Below, one piece after another: positions 7,792-18,181 of a stretch of 64,000 nt of DNA. Numbering within the stretch: position 1 is the first letter of the stretch; the number at the start of each line of letters is the position of its first letter. Below the pieces are notes generated by a model. The model was not told where the DNA came from and did no database searches. It worked only from the letters and a program-made list of their open reading frames with translations. This DNA is from Phycisphaerales bacterium. GTDB taxonomy: Bacteria > Planctomycetota > Phycisphaerae > Phycisphaerales > UBA5793. The position numbers and the translations under genes were made by a program. Where the stretch lies: positions 91,851 to 155,850 of the forward strand of contig JADZAS010000004.1 of assembly GCA_020852515.1 (NCBI GenBank), given 5' to 3'.

Positions 7792-8793
7792 ATGACCAAT
7801 CCAACGCAAGGTACCGCGTTCGTACTTCGGATTGCGCCGAGTGGCATTGATCGCATGCAGGAGGCACTCCGCTGCAACCAGCTTATAATCGGCTGGGCGA
7901 AGGCCACAGGCCTCTTGGACGGGTCGCTATCCTGGGAGAGCTTTCGAGAGATCATTCGGCTGGCATACCACGCCGGTGAACGCGATCTGCGCGGAGCCGG
8001 CCGCGGCGCGGGCAACATGTGGCGATTTATCCGCGACATGCATGTCGGCGACCTCGTTGTAGTTCCCTATGGTTCAGCTTTCTATTTGGCCAGAGTGACT
8101 GGACCTGCCACATACGACCCTGCCCATGTCAACGACGACACCGCATACCGGCGGCGCGTTGAGTGGCTCAACAACGGACACCCGATTCCTCGGCAGTTGG
8201 CAAGGTCGGCACTGCTTGCCCGGATGAAAATTCAAGGAACGAGCGCACAGGCCGCGGACCTGCTTGAAGAGATTAATGAGTGTCTAAAGGTCGCTGAGCG
8301 CGGCAACCAACCGACCTTCGAGCAAGATCTCCAAGCACGTTTGATCAGAGAAGTTCTTGAAGAGATGCGCAGTGGCAGAATCTCTGACTTTGGCTTTGAA
8401 CGGCTCATTCAGACAGTGTTGACAGGGATGGGGGCAGAGGACGTACGCATCGTTCCGCGAAACCAGGACAAAGGGGCGGACTTGGTGGCGACGTTCCGCG
8501 TCGCGGAAGCATTTGAGATCGTCATTGCCATTCAGGCGAAGCACTGGCAGCCTTCTCCCCCTGTCGGAAAGGACGTCATCGCGCAAACCATCTCCGGCAT
8601 CGAAGCGGAAGAGGCCGACTTCGGAATGGTCATCACGACCGGCACTTTCTCAGCGGACGCAGAATTCACGGCGGAATCGTACTTCAAAGACGAGGGCGTC
8701 CGTATCCGACTGATCGACGGTGAGCAGTTTGCCAAGTTTATCGTTGAACACGGGATCAGGCTCACGTTGGGCAGCGAAGTGCAGCGGCGGTAG
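7792..8793 (+). CDS. Mrr-family restriction endonuclease-like protein
   Basis: A 333-residue protein. The C-terminal part (about 200-320) has the Mrr-type PD-(D/E)xK nuclease core: GFERLIQTVLTGMGA helix, a D-x-G-A-D strand (DKGADLV) and the IQAKHW motif that supplies the Q-x-K catalytic residues, followed by VITTGTFS, which is typical of Mrr. The N-terminal part (1-130) contains MHVGDLVVVPYG, resembling the barrel-like domain of COG4127-type Mrr proteins. Such enzymes cut modified DNA in defence. No methylase is nearby, in line with type IV restriction. AGGAG lies 9 nt before ATG. The gene is locally A+T-rich (a counted line is 43 % GC), suggesting transfer. Confidence 0.8.
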   Translation: MTNPTQGTAFVLRIAPSGIDRMQEALRCNQLIIGWAKATGLLDGSLSWESFREIIRLAYHAGERDLRGAGRGAGNMWRFIRDMHVGDLVVVPYGSAFYLARVTGPATYDPAHVNDDTAYRRRVEWLNNGHPIPRQLARSALLARMKIQGTSAQAADLLEEINECLKVAERGNQPTFEQDLQARLIREVLEEMRSGRISDFGFERLIQTVLTGMGAEDVRIVPRNQDKGADLVATFRVAEAFEIVIAIQAKHWQPSPPVGKDVIAQTISGIEAEEADFGMVITTGTFSADAEFTAESYFKDEGVRIRLIDGEQFAKFIVEHGIRLTLGSEVQRR

Positions 8794-9077
8794 ATTCCCG
8801 CGGGCAACATTTGGGTCGCATCTAAACTGAGTGGAAAGTTGAGTGCGGTGGCCGCCGTGCACCGTCATCGCCAAGCCACTCCCACCGTCTCTCTCGACGC
8901 GCCGAAGGAGCGGGTAGAACTCCTTTTTGCGTTGTGGACCCCGGCGGAGCCGATACCATATCCTGTAGGGCTGTACACTCAGCCTCGGGGTGGGGTCGGC
9001 GGTGGAGTTGCCGCGTTCGTCCTGCTCCGTAAGTCCTGTAGCGCCCGACGGTTGGACATGGAGGTCTTGCCCGAATC

Positions 9078-12000
9078 ATGCGACTGGCCCGACTCAAACT
9101 GCACGGTTTCAAGTCCTTCGCCGACGCGACCGAGTTTCGCTTCGACGATCCCATCACCTGCATCGTCGGGCCCAACGGCTGCGGCAAGAGCAACGTCGTG
9201 GACGCCATCAAGTGGGTCCTGGGCGAGCGGTCGGCCAAGAGCCTGCGCGGCGAGCAGATGATGGATGTCATCTTCGCTGGCACGACCAGCCGGCCCTCGA
9301 TGAACATGGCCGAGGTCGTGCTGACCTTCGAGAACCCCCTGCTCGACGCAGCCAGCGGCAAGCGCGAACTGCCGGTGGAGAGCGAACTGGTCGATGTCGG
9401 CCGGCGGCTGTATCGCGACGGCACGAGCGAGTATCTCATCAACAACGCCAAGGCGCGTCTCAAGGATGTGCGCGACCTGTTTCTCGATACCGGCATCGGG
9501 GCCGACGCCTACTCGATCATCGAGCAGGGCAAGGTCGATGCCATGCTCACGAGCAACCCCGTCGAACGCCGGACCATCTTTGAAGAAGCCGCAGGCGTGG
9601 CCAAGTTCAAGGTGCGGCGGATCGAGGCGATGCGGCGGCTCGAGCGCACCGAAGTCAACCTGACGCGCTGCAGAGAGCAACTCGACAACGCTGAGCGCCG
9701 GCTGCGGATCGTCAAGGGCCAGGCGGCCAAGGCGCGGACGTTCAAGGGACTCGACGACGAGTTGCGGGCCCTGCGCGCGGCGCATCTGCTCGATCTGTAT
9801 CACGAATTGCACGAGACCATCGACGGGCTGACGTCGGAGCTGAGCCACCTCGAAGCCGACCGGACCAGCGTGATGGACCGCGTGCACGAACTCGAAGAAG
9901 CGCGGCAGGATGCGAACATCGAGCGCGACCGGCTGCAGACGCGCTGCACGGAACTCGAGCAGGACCGGCTGCAACTGCAGGCGCGGCGGGACCAGGCCGA
10001 GCAGCGGCGGGCCATGACCATCAAGGCGCGCGATGAAGCGCAGGCGGAGATCGGCGCCGAGCAGCGCCGGCTGGGCGAACTGGATGCGAAGATCGACCAG
10101 TTGCGCCGCGGCGTGGTGGATCACGAACAGTCGCACGAAGCGCTGGCCAGGGCCCGAAGCGACGCCGAGCGCGCTGTCGAGGCGGCGCTGGCGAGGCGGG
10201 CCGAGTGCGATGCGGCGCTGAACGAGTTGAACCGGCGCCTCAGTGAGATGCAGCGCACCCTTTCGGGTATCGAGCGCGAGATCGTCTCGCAGGCGGCGTC
10301 GATCGAGGCGATCGATCATCGGCTCGCCGAACTGCAGCAGCAGGCCGAACAGATCGAAAGCCGTCGCGGCGAGATCGAGTCGCGCCTGACGGCGCTGGCC
10401 GACCAGGCGGCCGAAGCGGCCCGGCGAGCCGACGCGGCTGACGCGCAGATCGAACAACTCGAGGCGCAACAGGTCGAGCACGAGCGGCAGGCCCAGAGCC
10501 TCAGCGGGCGGCAGCGTTCGTTGAGTGAAACGCTGGGCAACCTGGAGCAGGAGCGCGCCGGGCTCGAGGCCCGCCGGCGAACGCTCAAGGAGATGCTCGA
10601 CAGCGGCACCGAACTGGGCGAAGCGGTGCGCGGCGTGCTGCGGCAGCGGCACGAAGGATCGGGCTTTCAGTTCGTGCGCGGCCTGCTTGCCGACGGCATC
10701 GAGACGGACATCCAGCACGCGGCCGCGGTCGAAGCGGCGCTGGGCACACTGCTCCAGGCGATGGTGGTCGGCAGCCTGACGGAAGTCATCGAAGCGCAGG
10801 CGGATCTTGAGGCGCTGTCGGGTCGGATCACCTTCCTGCCGCTGCGCGTGTTCGGAGATGAAGCGACATCGCAAGCGGTCGCGCTGCCATTGATCGAGGG
10901 GGCGCGATCGTTGCTCTCGGTGGTGCGCGTGCCCGATGAGTGGATGGGGCTGGCGACTCGGCTCTTTGCGCGGACGATCATCGTGGACACGCTCGACAGC
11001 GCCCTGCTGCTGGCCGCCGGGCCGATGCGCGAGTGCCGATTCGTGACGGCCGGCGGCACCGTGCTGGAGACGGACGGCCGGATCATCGCCGGGCCGAATT
11101 CAGCCGAGGGCACGGGCGCCGGGCTCATCGTCCATCGAATCGAAATGAACAGCCTCGCCGAGCAGGTGGAGGCTCTCACCACGCGGATCGAGGCGCTGCG
11201 CGTCGAACTGGCCGCGATCGACAACGAGGCGGCGGCTCTCGACCAGCGGCGCTCGGCGCTTGGTCAGAGTCTCTTTGAAACGCGCAGCGCGCGGAACAAG
11301 GCCTCGCACGACGCCGAGCGATTCGAGGCCGAAAGCCAGCGGGCCCAGCGCGATGGGCAACGGCTCGATGAAGAACTCAGTGCGGCCCGCTCGCGCCGAG
11401 ATGAACTGACCGCCAGCCGGGCCCAGAAGCAGGAGCATCTCGACTCGCTGGAGCGATTGCGCGAAGACGAGGCCGCGGCGCAGGCGTCTCTGCGCGAGCA
11501 ACTGGAGTCGGCAGAGCAGAATGCCGCGGAGACCGCGGAGTCGCTCACGACGCGCCGCGTCGAGGCGAGCCAGGCCAGCGAGCGGCTGGCGGCGTCGGAC
11601 CGCGAACGCCGACAACTCGAAGCAGCCGTGCAGGAGCAGCAGCGGCAGCGGAGCATGCTCGAAGCGGCGCTCAAGCAGCGAACAGGCAGGATCATCGAGT
11701 TTGAGCGGGTCATCGATGAAGCCGTGTTCGAGGCCGAAGAATGCACGAAAACCCTCGGTGAGTCGGAGGGGCTGCTGGAACAACTTTCAGCCCAGCGCCA
11801 GGCTTGCCAGGCCAACGTCGTCGAACTGGGTGATGCGCTCAACGCCGCGAGGCAGCGATTGTCCATCGTCGAGCGCAACTACCACGCCGTGGAACTGAGC
11901 AAGCGAGAAAACGAAGTCAAGCGCGAGCATCTCGAGCAGAGCAGCGCTGATGACCTGTCGCTCGATCTGCCGAGCGAGTACCCCGAGTACCGCCTGATGA

Positions 12001-12842
12001 TGCAGTCGGGCGACGTGCTGGCAGTCGATCGCGAGCAGGCGACGGCACGGATCGACGAACTGCGCGGCGCCATCAAGCGCCTGGGCAACGTTAACCTCGA
12101 TGCGATCGAAGAAGAGAAGGAACTCGTCGATCGCAACGAGGATCTCGTGCGGCAGGTCGGCGATCTCGATGCGGCACGCGGCCAACTCATCGAACTCATC
12201 GAGGAACTGAGCAACCTCAGCCGCGAGCGATTCAAGGAGACGTTCGAGACCATCCGCGAGAACTTTGCAGGCACCAACGGTATGTTCCGGCGCGTGTTCG
12301 GCGGGGGCAAGGCGGACATGCACCTCATCCCCAACGAAGAGACGGGCGAAGTGGACTGGCTCGAATCAGGCATCGACATCGTCGCCAAGCCGCCCGGCAA
12401 GGAGCCGCGCTCGATCAAACTGCTCAGCGGTGGCGAGAAGACGATGACGAGCGTGGCCCTGGTGATGGCGATTTTCCAGAGCAAACCCAGCCCCTTCTGC
12501 CTGCTCGACGAAGTGGATGCGGCGCTGGATGACGCCAACGTCGAACGGTTCTGCGGCGTGCTGCACACTTTCCTCGATCGCAGCCACTTTGTGATCATCA
12601 CCCATAACAAGCGCACCATGCAGGCGGGCGACCAGTTGTATGGCGTAACGATGCAGGAGCGCGGCGTGTCCAAGCGCGTCGCGGTCCGCTTCGACCAGGT
12701 CGGCGCCGACGGGCACATCTCAAAAGAAGCGCTCAAGGAAGCCGAGGCGACGGTCTCCGTCGGCGGCGCCGCCGCGGGCGAAGAGATGGACGGGCCGATG
12801 GTCGAGACCGTCTCGCGGTCCGGCGCCGCGATGCAGAACTGA
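9078..12842 (+). CDS. smc: Chromosome segregation protein SMC
   Basis: Structural-maintenance-of-chromosomes ATPase that compacts and organises the nucleoid. All parts are present in 1254 residues: Walker A GPNGCGKS (31-38), a long coiled coil (about 160-505), the hinge (about 507-684, with FVRGLL and the GG near [14 protein letters not shown]), the return coiled coil (about 690-1050), the LSGGEKT signature (about 1115) and Walker [12 protein letters not shown] (about 1141). Length fits a bacterial SMC. A GGAGG lies 13 nt before the ATG, which is long. ScpA and ScpB are not in this window. The high GC and strong coding bias create long shadow frames on the other strand. Confidence 0.96.
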   Translation: MRLARLKLHGFKSFADATEFRFDDPITCIVGPNGCGKSNVVDAIKWVLGERSAKSLRGEQMMDVIFAGTTSRPSMNMAEVVLTFENPLLDAASGKRELPVESELVDVGRRLYRDGTSEYLINNAKARLKDVRDLFLDTGIGADAYSIIEQGKVDAMLTSNPVERRTIFEEAAGVAKFKVRRIEAMRRLERTEVNLTRCREQLDNAERRLRIVKGQAAKARTFKGLDDELRALRAAHLLDLYHELHETIDGLTSELSHLEADRTSVMDRVHELEEARQDANIERDRLQTRCTELEQDRLQLQARRDQAEQRRAMTIKARDEAQAEIGAEQRRLGELDAKIDQLRRGVVDHEQSHEALARARSDAERAVEAALARRAECDAALNELNRRLSEMQRTLSGIEREIVSQAASIEAIDHRLAELQQQAEQIESRRGEIESRLTALADQAAEAARRADAADAQIEQLEAQQVEHERQAQSLSGRQRSLSETLGNLEQERAGLEARRRTLKEMLDSGTELGEAVRGVLRQRHEGSGFQFVRGLLADGIETDIQHAAAVEAALGTLLQAMVVGSLTEVIEAQADLEALSGRITFLPLRVFGDEATSQAVALPLIEGARSLLSVVRVPDEWMGLATRLFARTIIVDTLDSALLLAAGPMRECRFVTAGGTVLETDGRIIAGPNSAEGTGAGLIVHRIEMNSLAEQVEALTTRIEALRVELAAIDNEAAALDQRRSALGQSLFETRSARNKASHDAERFEAESQRAQRDGQRLDEELSAARSRRDELTASRAQKQEHLDSLERLREDEAAAQASLREQLESAEQNAAETAESLTTRRVEASQASERLAASDRERRQLEAAVQEQQRQRSMLEAALKQRTGRIIEFERVIDEAVFEAEECTKTLGESEGLLEQLSAQRQACQANVVELGDALNAARQRLSIVERNYHAVELSKRENEVKREHLEQSSADDLSLDLPSEYPEYRLMMQSGDVLAVDREQATARIDELRGAIKRLGNVNLDAIEEEKELVDRNEDLVRQVGDLDAARGQLIELIEELSNLSRERFKETFETIRENFAGTNGMFRRVFGGGKADMHLIPNEETGEVDWLESGIDIVAKPPGKEPRSIKLLSGGEKTMTSVALVMAIFQSKPSPFCLLDEVDAALDDANVERFCGVLHTFLDRSHFVIITHNKRTMQAGDQLYGVTMQERGVSKRVAVRFDQVGADGHISKEALKEAEATVSVGGAAAGEEMDGPMVETVSRSGAAMQN

Positions 12843-12874
12843 CGGATGCCGAGGCGCAATCGTCTGACCCGCGA

Positions 12875-13984
12875 CTAGCGCGTCAGGCGGCCCAGCGCGC
12901 GGCGGGCGTCGGCTTCGGCGGGCTTGCCTTCGATGGCGTGCGAGAAGGCGTCGGCCTGCGGGTCGCCGCGTGCGATCCAGCGGTAGATGAAAAAGCCCGT
13001 GTAACGATCGGGCGATCGCGGGTCGATGCCGGTGTAGGCGTCGAGAAACGCGCTCAGGGCGCGCTGCTGGATCTGCGCATCGGGCGTTTCCGAAGCAAGC
13101 GGCGCAGCGTCCGATGGCTGGGTCAATGCCGTCTGACGGCTCGGGTAACCGACCGCCGTGATGAGCACCGGCCGCTGGTTGTCGGCCGAGATTGCGTTGA
13201 GGTGCAGCAGCGCTTCGCGCCAGGCCGCGCCGAGGTCGGGCGATTCGGCGCCCTCCTGAGCCAGCGGAAACCAGGCGCTGACACCGATGAGATCGACGTG
13301 CTCCCAGAAGGTGATGTCCGCCGCGCGGTCCCACTGCGCGTTGTACATGAGCAAACCGCTGAACTGCTCACGGACCTTCGCGGAGAGGTCCATCCATTGC
13401 GTGGTCATGATCTCCGATTCGCTCAGTTCACTGCCAATGGCGAACACTTCAACGCCGCTGCTCTTGGCCATTGCGGCCAGCTCGAGAACGGCATCGGCGT
13501 AACTGAGCCACCACCGGTCCCAGTCCGCGGGTGCGAAACTCGCTCGCGACTGACTCGCTTTGACCTCCTGGAAGACGATCGTCGGCACGAGCGCGACCGC
13601 CAGACCGCGATCGGTCGCGTGGTGAATGATCGAGACCAGATCGGTCAGCAGCGGCGACTCGGCCCCCTGCAGCGAGACCTCGACCGACTCGGGATTCTCC
13701 TGGAGCATGGGCGTCTCGATGAGCACCGCGTTGGCGTTCATCGCCGCGATGTCATCGATCGCCTTTTTGAATTCGGCCGCGTCGTGCAGGCCATCCACGC
13801 GCAGCACGAAGCCGAACCAGCCTCGCTGCAGTTCAGACTCGGTGACGGGCGTCATCGGGCGCGGCTCAGCCTCGCGGATCGGGGCGGCGCGGAAGGGCTG
13901 GAGGAACGACACGAGGACCACCAGCAGCCACACCAGAGCTGCGGTGACGATCACGCCGTTGGCAATGAGCACGGATGGTCGCAT
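12875..13984 (-). CDS. Membrane-anchored glycoside-hydrolase-like protein
   Basis: A 369-residue protein (from ATG 13984; a GTG at 14002 is an alternative) with one N-terminal membrane helix (about 5-28) and a predicted periplasmic/exported domain. The domain has features of a TIM-barrel glycosidase: a repeated beta-alpha pattern (NANAVLIETP, GLAVALVPTIVF), FAIGSELSESE, in which the glutamate would be the acid/base at the end of strand 4, and DLIGVSAWFPL. This resembles GH113-type or GHL barrels, but the second catalytic glutamate is not clear. Function as a hydrolase is therefore an inference. It is divergent from lpxB and convergent with smc. Confidence 0.55.
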   Translation of the reverse strand: MRPSVLIANGVIVTAALVWLLVVLVSFLQPFRAAPIREAEPRPMTPVTESELQRGWFGFVLRVDGLHDAAEFKKAIDDIAAMNANAVLIETPMLQENPESVEVSLQGAESPLLTDLVSIIHHATDRGLAVALVPTIVFQEVKASQSRASFAPADWDRWWLSYADAVLELAAMAKSSGVEVFAIGSELSESEIMTTQWMDLSAKVREQFSGLLMYNAQWDRAADITFWEHVDLIGVSAWFPLAQEGAESPDLGAAWREALLHLNAISADNQRPVLITAVGYPSRQTALTQPSDAAPLASETPDAQIQQRALSAFLDAYTGIDPRSPDRYTGFFIYRWIARGDPQADAFSHAIEGKPAEADARRALGRLTR

Positions 13985-14058
13985 GCCGAAGGATGCTAGC
14001 ACGGTCGCACTCGCGTCTGCCCGGGCGAGTTGACTTTGCCTGCCGGGCCTGCTGCGAT

Positions 14059-15216
14059 ATGCCCGTGTCCGAGACCTCTGCCGCCAGACCGCCTGTGGTT
14101 TTGTTTACCGCGTTTGAACCCAGCGGCGATGCGCACGCAGCGCCGGTGATCGCGGAACTGCGCCGCCGCCGCCCGGACGTGGAAGTCTTCGCCTGGGGCG
14201 GGCCGAAGATGCGCGCCGCCGGAGCGACCATCGTCGAGCCGACCGGGACCGACGCCGTCATGGGCGCCGGATCGCTGCGCAAGGTGAGCGAACACTGGCG
14301 GCTGAATCGTCGCATTGGCCGCTGGCTCGCTTCCCACCCCGTGCGCGTGCACGTGCCGGTCGATTCGCCTGCGGCCAACTTTCCAATCTGCAAACTGACT
14401 CGCGCCGCGGGCTGCCGCATCGTCCACCTGGTGGCGCCGCAGATCTGGGCGTGGGGCTCGTGGCGGATCGGCAAACTCAAGCGGCTCACCGATCACGTGC
14501 TGTGCCTGTTGCCGTTTGAGCAGGATTACCTCGCCAGCCGCGGCGTGCCGGCCACGTTCATCGGCCACCCCGTGATGAACGAGCCGCTGCCCGTACCGGA
14601 TGAGCCGCCGGATGACGAGACAGAGCCGGACACCGCCCTGCCGCGCATCGCGCTGCTGCCGGGCTCGCGTCCCTCGGAGATACGGCGAAACCTGCCTTCG
14701 ATGATCTCGATCGTGGATGGCATCCGGCGGAGTGACTATCCCGACATGGCCGTGCGGATCATCAGCGCCGACGAGCGGGCGGCAGCGTTGGCTCGCGAGT
14801 GCATGCACTCGATACCGCGCTTCACCACGATCGCCGTTGATCAGTTGCACGAGACGCTGGAATGGGCCGACGCGGCGCTGGTGTGCTCCGGAACGGCGAC
14901 ACTCAACGTCGTTCGGCATGGAGTGCCACTGGTTTCGATGTTCCGGACAGCGTGGCTGCCGTGGATGCTCATCGGACGGTGGCTCGTGCGCTCGCCCATG
15001 CGGGCGCTGCCCAACATCGTGGCCGAGCGGCAGGTCGTGCCGGAGTTCATCCCCCACTTCGGCGCCGACGACCCAATCGCCGAAGCGCTGGCGCAGGTGC
15101 TCACCGACGCGTCGATGCAGGAAGCGCAGCGGCAGGCGTTTGTGGAGATCAGAGCGAAGTACGACGGGCACCATCCCGATCGAGAGGCGGTTGATGTGAT
15201 CGAGCGCATGCTGTAG
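14059..15216 (+). CDS. lpxB: Lipid-A-disaccharide synthase
   Basis: Glycosyltransferase (GT19) joining lipid X to UDP-diacylglucosamine in lipid A synthesis at the inner membrane. Recognised from FEPSGD near the start, PQIWAWGSWR, the LLPFEQDYL...GVPATFIGHPV block, LLPGSR near the middle, and CSGTATLNVVRHGVPLV at the end. I start at ATG 14059 because the family begins a few residues before the FEPSGD strand; the longer frame from 13975 overlaps the region upstream of the divergent gene. 385 residues is the usual length. It implies an outer membrane with lipid A. No other lpx gene is adjacent. Confidence 0.92.
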   Translation: MPVSETSAARPPVVLFTAFEPSGDAHAAPVIAELRRRRPDVEVFAWGGPKMRAAGATIVEPTGTDAVMGAGSLRKVSEHWRLNRRIGRWLASHPVRVHVPVDSPAANFPICKLTRAAGCRIVHLVAPQIWAWGSWRIGKLKRLTDHVLCLLPFEQDYLASRGVPATFIGHPVMNEPLPVPDEPPDDETEPDTALPRIALLPGSRPSEIRRNLPSMISIVDGIRRSDYPDMAVRIISADERAAALARECMHSIPRFTTIAVDQLHETLEWADAALVCSGTATLNVVRHGVPLVSMFRTAWLPWMLIGRWLVRSPMRALPNIVAERQVVPEFIPHFGADDPIAEALAQVLTDASMQEAQRQAFVEIRAKYDGHHPDREAVDVIERML

Positions 15217-15266
15217 GCGCGCGGCGGCGGAATTGCTCAGCGCCAGTGGGACAGCCCGCGCGCGAC

Positions 15267-16388
15267 TCAACCGTCGGCGGCGGCCGAGCCTGTGGCGTCG
15301 CGCTTTTCGACGAGGTCGCTCACGACATCTTCGAGTTCATCATTGCTCACGGCGGTCGCAGCGAGGTTGCCCTCGTGATCGACGATGAAGATGCACGGCA
15401 GACGATCGACTCCCCATGACGAGGAGAACTCACTCTGCCAGCCCAGCCCCTGGTAGTACTGAGGCCAGGTGATGCCGTGCCGGTCGAGGAAACCCTTGAG
15501 CCCGTCGAGGCCCCGCTGATCTGGCGACGGATCGAGATTGACACCGATGAACTCGACCCCCTGCGGGCGCCACTTCTCATAGAGATCCTTGAGTCGCGGC
15601 GCCAGTTCGTCGCACTGCGGCGACCAACTCGCCCAGAAGTCGATCACGACGATCTTGCCGCGCAGAGATTTGATCGAGACGTCGCTGCCGGTGATCGCAT
15701 CGGTAAACTGGAGTTCAAACGGTTTATCGATCTCGTCAACCTGCCGCAACTTGCGCTTCGCCTCGCGAGCAGCTCCCGACAGCGGCCAGTTGCTCGCGAT
15801 GCGGCGAAGCAGCGCCGTTGACTGTTCCCGGTCGCGCAAGTGAAACGATGCCGCCTCGTAGAGCATCGACGGACCCTGCGAACTGTCGGGATAGCGCTTG
15901 ATGTAGTCTTCGATGGGATCGACGATTTTCTGTGCGTCGTAACTCGAACCCCGGCTGTAGCACATCATCGCACTCATGGCCCGGAACTGCCAGGCGTAGC
16001 GCTCGGAGGGATAGTCCGGGTGAGACTTGAGCAGCGACTGCGTTTCGGCCAGCACGCCGTCGTAGTCGCTGAGCAGGCTGAACATGGTGTCCCAGCGCTC
16101 GGGAAGCAGGTTCGCCGTCTCCGGGTGGAGCGGATAAGCGCGGTACAGTTCACCGATGAGTTCGCTGCGGCGGAGCGTGATTTCGCGGCGTTTGCCGAGC
16201 AACTCCTGCACGTAATTCGTATTCGGCGTGTCGCGATTGACATCGTACGCCGGCATCTCCAGACTGTTGATCTCGCTCAAGATCGCTTCGACGGTTCGGT
16301 CCTGGGCGGCGCCGACGGCGGCGCCGGCGAGCCAGACCAGGACGGCGGCCAGATGAAGCAGGCGGACGCGGCGGTTCTTCACGATCAT
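15267..16388 (-). CDS. TlpA-like thioredoxin-fold protein lacking the first active-site cysteine
   Basis: A 373-residue exported protein with a signal peptide (1-28, ending GAAVGAA). Residues 60-220 are helical and TPR-like (two-helix repeats with ALxR/AxR patterns). Residues 222-360 are an AhpC/TSA-TlpA thioredoxin domain: strand KIVVIDFWASW, then SPQC where the family has CxxC, the VNLD...D insert and the cis-proline loop DRLPCIFIVD. The first redox cysteine is serine (256), while C259 remains and an extra cysteine (332) follows the cis-proline. This makes a classical dithiol reductase unlikely; a mixed-disulfide trap, chaperone or 1-Cys peroxidase-like role is possible. Confidence 0.8.
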   Translation of the reverse strand: MIVKNRRVRLLHLAAVLVWLAGAAVGAAQDRTVEAILSEINSLEMPAYDVNRDTPNTNYVQELLGKRREITLRRSELIGELYRAYPLHPETANLLPERWDTMFSLLSDYDGVLAETQSLLKSHPDYPSERYAWQFRAMSAMMCYSRGSSYDAQKIVDPIEDYIKRYPDSSQGPSMLYEAASFHLRDREQSTALLRRIASNWPLSGAAREAKRKLRQVDEIDKPFELQFTDAITGSDVSIKSLRGKIVVIDFWASWSPQCDELAPRLKDLYEKWRPQGVEFIGVNLDPSPDQRGLDGLKGFLDRHGITWPQYYQGLGWQSEFSSSWGVDRLPCIFIVDHEGNLAATAVSNDELEDVVSDLVEKRDATGSAAADG

Positions 16389-16480
16389 CTCCCGGTGGCG
16401 GATGGGCGTCAGAATGAATCATATCGAGCCGAGCACCGGGGCGTCTTGAGGCCGCACACTTGCCAACCGGCATGAACCCG

Positions 16481-17143
16481 TCACCAGCCCTTGATGCGAA
16501 ACAGGGCAATGGTGCAGCAGGCATTGCCCAGGCGGTCCACAATTTCGATGTGCCGCAGATACGGCGGCTGGACCGGCAATCCCCGCTGGGCACACCGGTT
16601 CTGCCAGACTTCGATGTCGTGCCGGGCGACTTCGACGCCCGCGGTGAAGAGAACGAGCAGCACCGCCGCGTGGTCAATGGCCGCCGCCCGAGCCAGTTTG
16701 GCCACATCCTGACGAACCGGCTGCTGCAGGGCCGAGGCATACGACACGTTCGCGCCCTCTTCCGTGAACTGCGCGACGACCTTCACTTCAAGCCACAGCG
16801 CCTGGCCGGGCTCCGTTGAACGCTCAGGAGCGAACAGCGTCGAAACCGATTCCTCCTCGACGAGCGGCCGGCCGGGCGGGCAGAGAACAAAGTCGCATCG
16901 CTCGCCTTCCGAGCGGCGCCGGCGGCCGCGGGCGGTCGGATAGCGCTGCTCGCGATGCACGGCGTAACCCGACTCCCGCAGACTGGCGTCGATGACCGCG
17001 TGAAACTGCAATTCGCTCAGGCTATCCAGGCCGCGGACCGCCTGGGCCTGCCGGTCCGCCTGCGAGCGAGCCTGGAGCCCGCGCTGCAGCGCATCGGCGA
17101 TTTCCGGCAGGGACCAGTCCACGGGGACGACTTCATCTTCCAT
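16481..17143 (-). CDS. Putative PD-(D/E)XK nuclease-like protein
   Basis: A 220-residue protein of unknown function; start chosen at ATG 17143 because the longer frame extends into the divergent promoter of the deacetylase gene. A helix with SELQFHAVIDASL is followed by GYAVHREQRYP, CDFVLCP and, after a polar loop, LWLEVKVVAQF. The D...E-x-K spacing (CDFVL...LEVKV) fits the catalytic core of PD-(D/E)XK nucleases and resembles the restriction-like fold. The end, RHIEIVDRLGNACCTIALFRIKGW, is divided in my reading into a DRLGN helix and a strand. No methylase or toxin partner is adjacent. Function remains an inference. Confidence 0.6.
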   Translation of the reverse strand: MEDEVVPVDWSLPEIADALQRGLQARSQADRQAQAVRGLDSLSELQFHAVIDASLRESGYAVHREQRYPTARGRRRRSEGERCDFVLCPPGRPLVEEESVSTLFAPERSTEPGQALWLEVKVVAQFTEEGANVSYASALQQPVRQDVAKLARAAAIDHAAVLLVLFTAGVEVARHDIEVWQNRCAQRGLPVQPPYLRHIEIVDRLGNACCTIALFRIKGW

Positions 17144-17205
17144 CGTGACAACGATACGGCAGCGGCACAGAGCCGCCTGACGCGTCGTGGGGGTGACACA
17201 AGCCG

Positions 17206-18171
17206 ATGCTGGTCTTTCAGGAACCGATCGCAGCCAGGCACGACACCGGCCTGCACCACCCCGAGCGGGCCGCGCGGCTGGACGCCGTGGCGTCAGCGCT
17301 GCTCGAACTCGATCTGCAGCCACATGGGCTGCACGGCACAGACTGGGCAGACCCGGAAGAAGTGATTGCCTTCGTGCAGCGGCTGCATGAGCGGACGTAC
17401 GTCGCGCGATTCCGGCGCGCCTGCGAAACCGGCCGGGCCTATCTCGACGTGGTGGACTGCACCATCAGCCCCGATTCGTTCGCGGCGGCTGCGGCGGCGG
17501 CCGGCTGCGCACTGGCCGCGGCGGATGCGGTGATGCGCGGACCCCATCGAGCAGCATTCTCGGCGATGCGCCCGCCGGGCCACCATGCCGAAGCCGACCG
17601 GGCGATGGGATTCTGCTTTTTCAACAACGTCGCGCTGGCCGCTGAGCGGCTGCTCGTCGATCATGGCCTGCAGCGCGTGGCGATCGTCGATTTCGACGTG
17701 CATCACGGCAACGGCACGCAGCATCTTTTCGAAGCGCGCGGCGACGTGCTGTACATCTCGACCCATCAGCATCCCGCCACGCTCTATCCCGGGACCGGCT
17801 ACGAGTGGGAGCGCGGCGCGCGCGGCACGCCGGGCGAAGGCTGCACCATCAACATCCCCCTGCGGCCGGGTTGTGGGCACGGCGAGGCGCTGCGGACCTA
17901 CGAATCGGGCGTGATTCCCGCACTGGAGCAGTATCGACCCGAAGCGCTGCTCCTCTCCGCCGGCTTTGATGCCGACGAGCGCGATCCGCTGGCGGCTCTG
18001 CGCTGGCGGCCGCAGACGTTCGAGATGATCTCCGGGCTGCTCGCGGAAGCGGCTGCAAGTCACTGCGGAGGAAGGATCGTTACGGTGCTGGAGGGCGGAT
18101 ACGATACGGGCGCCTTATCGGAAGGTCTGAAGGGACATCTCTCCGCGATCATCTCGCGGATCAACGGCTGA
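17206..18171 (+). CDS. HDAC-family (acetoin utilisation/APAH-like) deacetylase
   Basis: Zinc-dependent deacetylase of the arginase/HDAC fold (321 aa). Seen: HHPERAARL at the start, RPPGHHAE with the paired catalytic histidines, FNNVALAA, VDFDVHHGNGTQ carrying the zinc-binding Asp and His, and SAGFDADERDPL with the third zinc ligand, then a GGYD loop. The substrate may be a polyamine, acetoin-pathway enzyme or another acetylated metabolite; bacterial members vary. It shares the upstream region with the nuclease-like gene on the other strand and is followed 10 bp later by a gene of unknown function, so the two may be co-transcribed. Confidence 0.9.
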   Translation: MLVFQEPIAARHDTGLHHPERAARLDAVASALLELDLQPHGLHGTDWADPEEVIAFVQRLHERTYVARFRRACETGRAYLDVVDCTISPDSFAAAAAAAGCALAAADAVMRGPHRAAFSAMRPPGHHAEADRAMGFCFFNNVALAAERLLVDHGLQRVAIVDFDVHHGNGTQHLFEARGDVLYISTHQHPATLYPGTGYEWERGARGTPGEGCTINIPLRPGCGHGEALRTYESGVIPALEQYRPEALLLSAGFDADERDPLAALRWRPQTFEMISGLLAEAAASHCGGRIVTVLEGGYDTGALSEGLKGHLSAIISRING

Positions 18172-18181
18172 TCGAGCGCAG

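Noticed and set aside
8979..10874. A 631-codon open frame on the minus strand opposite smc
   Set aside because: It lies wholly antisense to the clear SMC coding sequence and past its start. Its Arg/Leu/His-rich composition is the usual shadow of a GC-rich coiled-coil gene.
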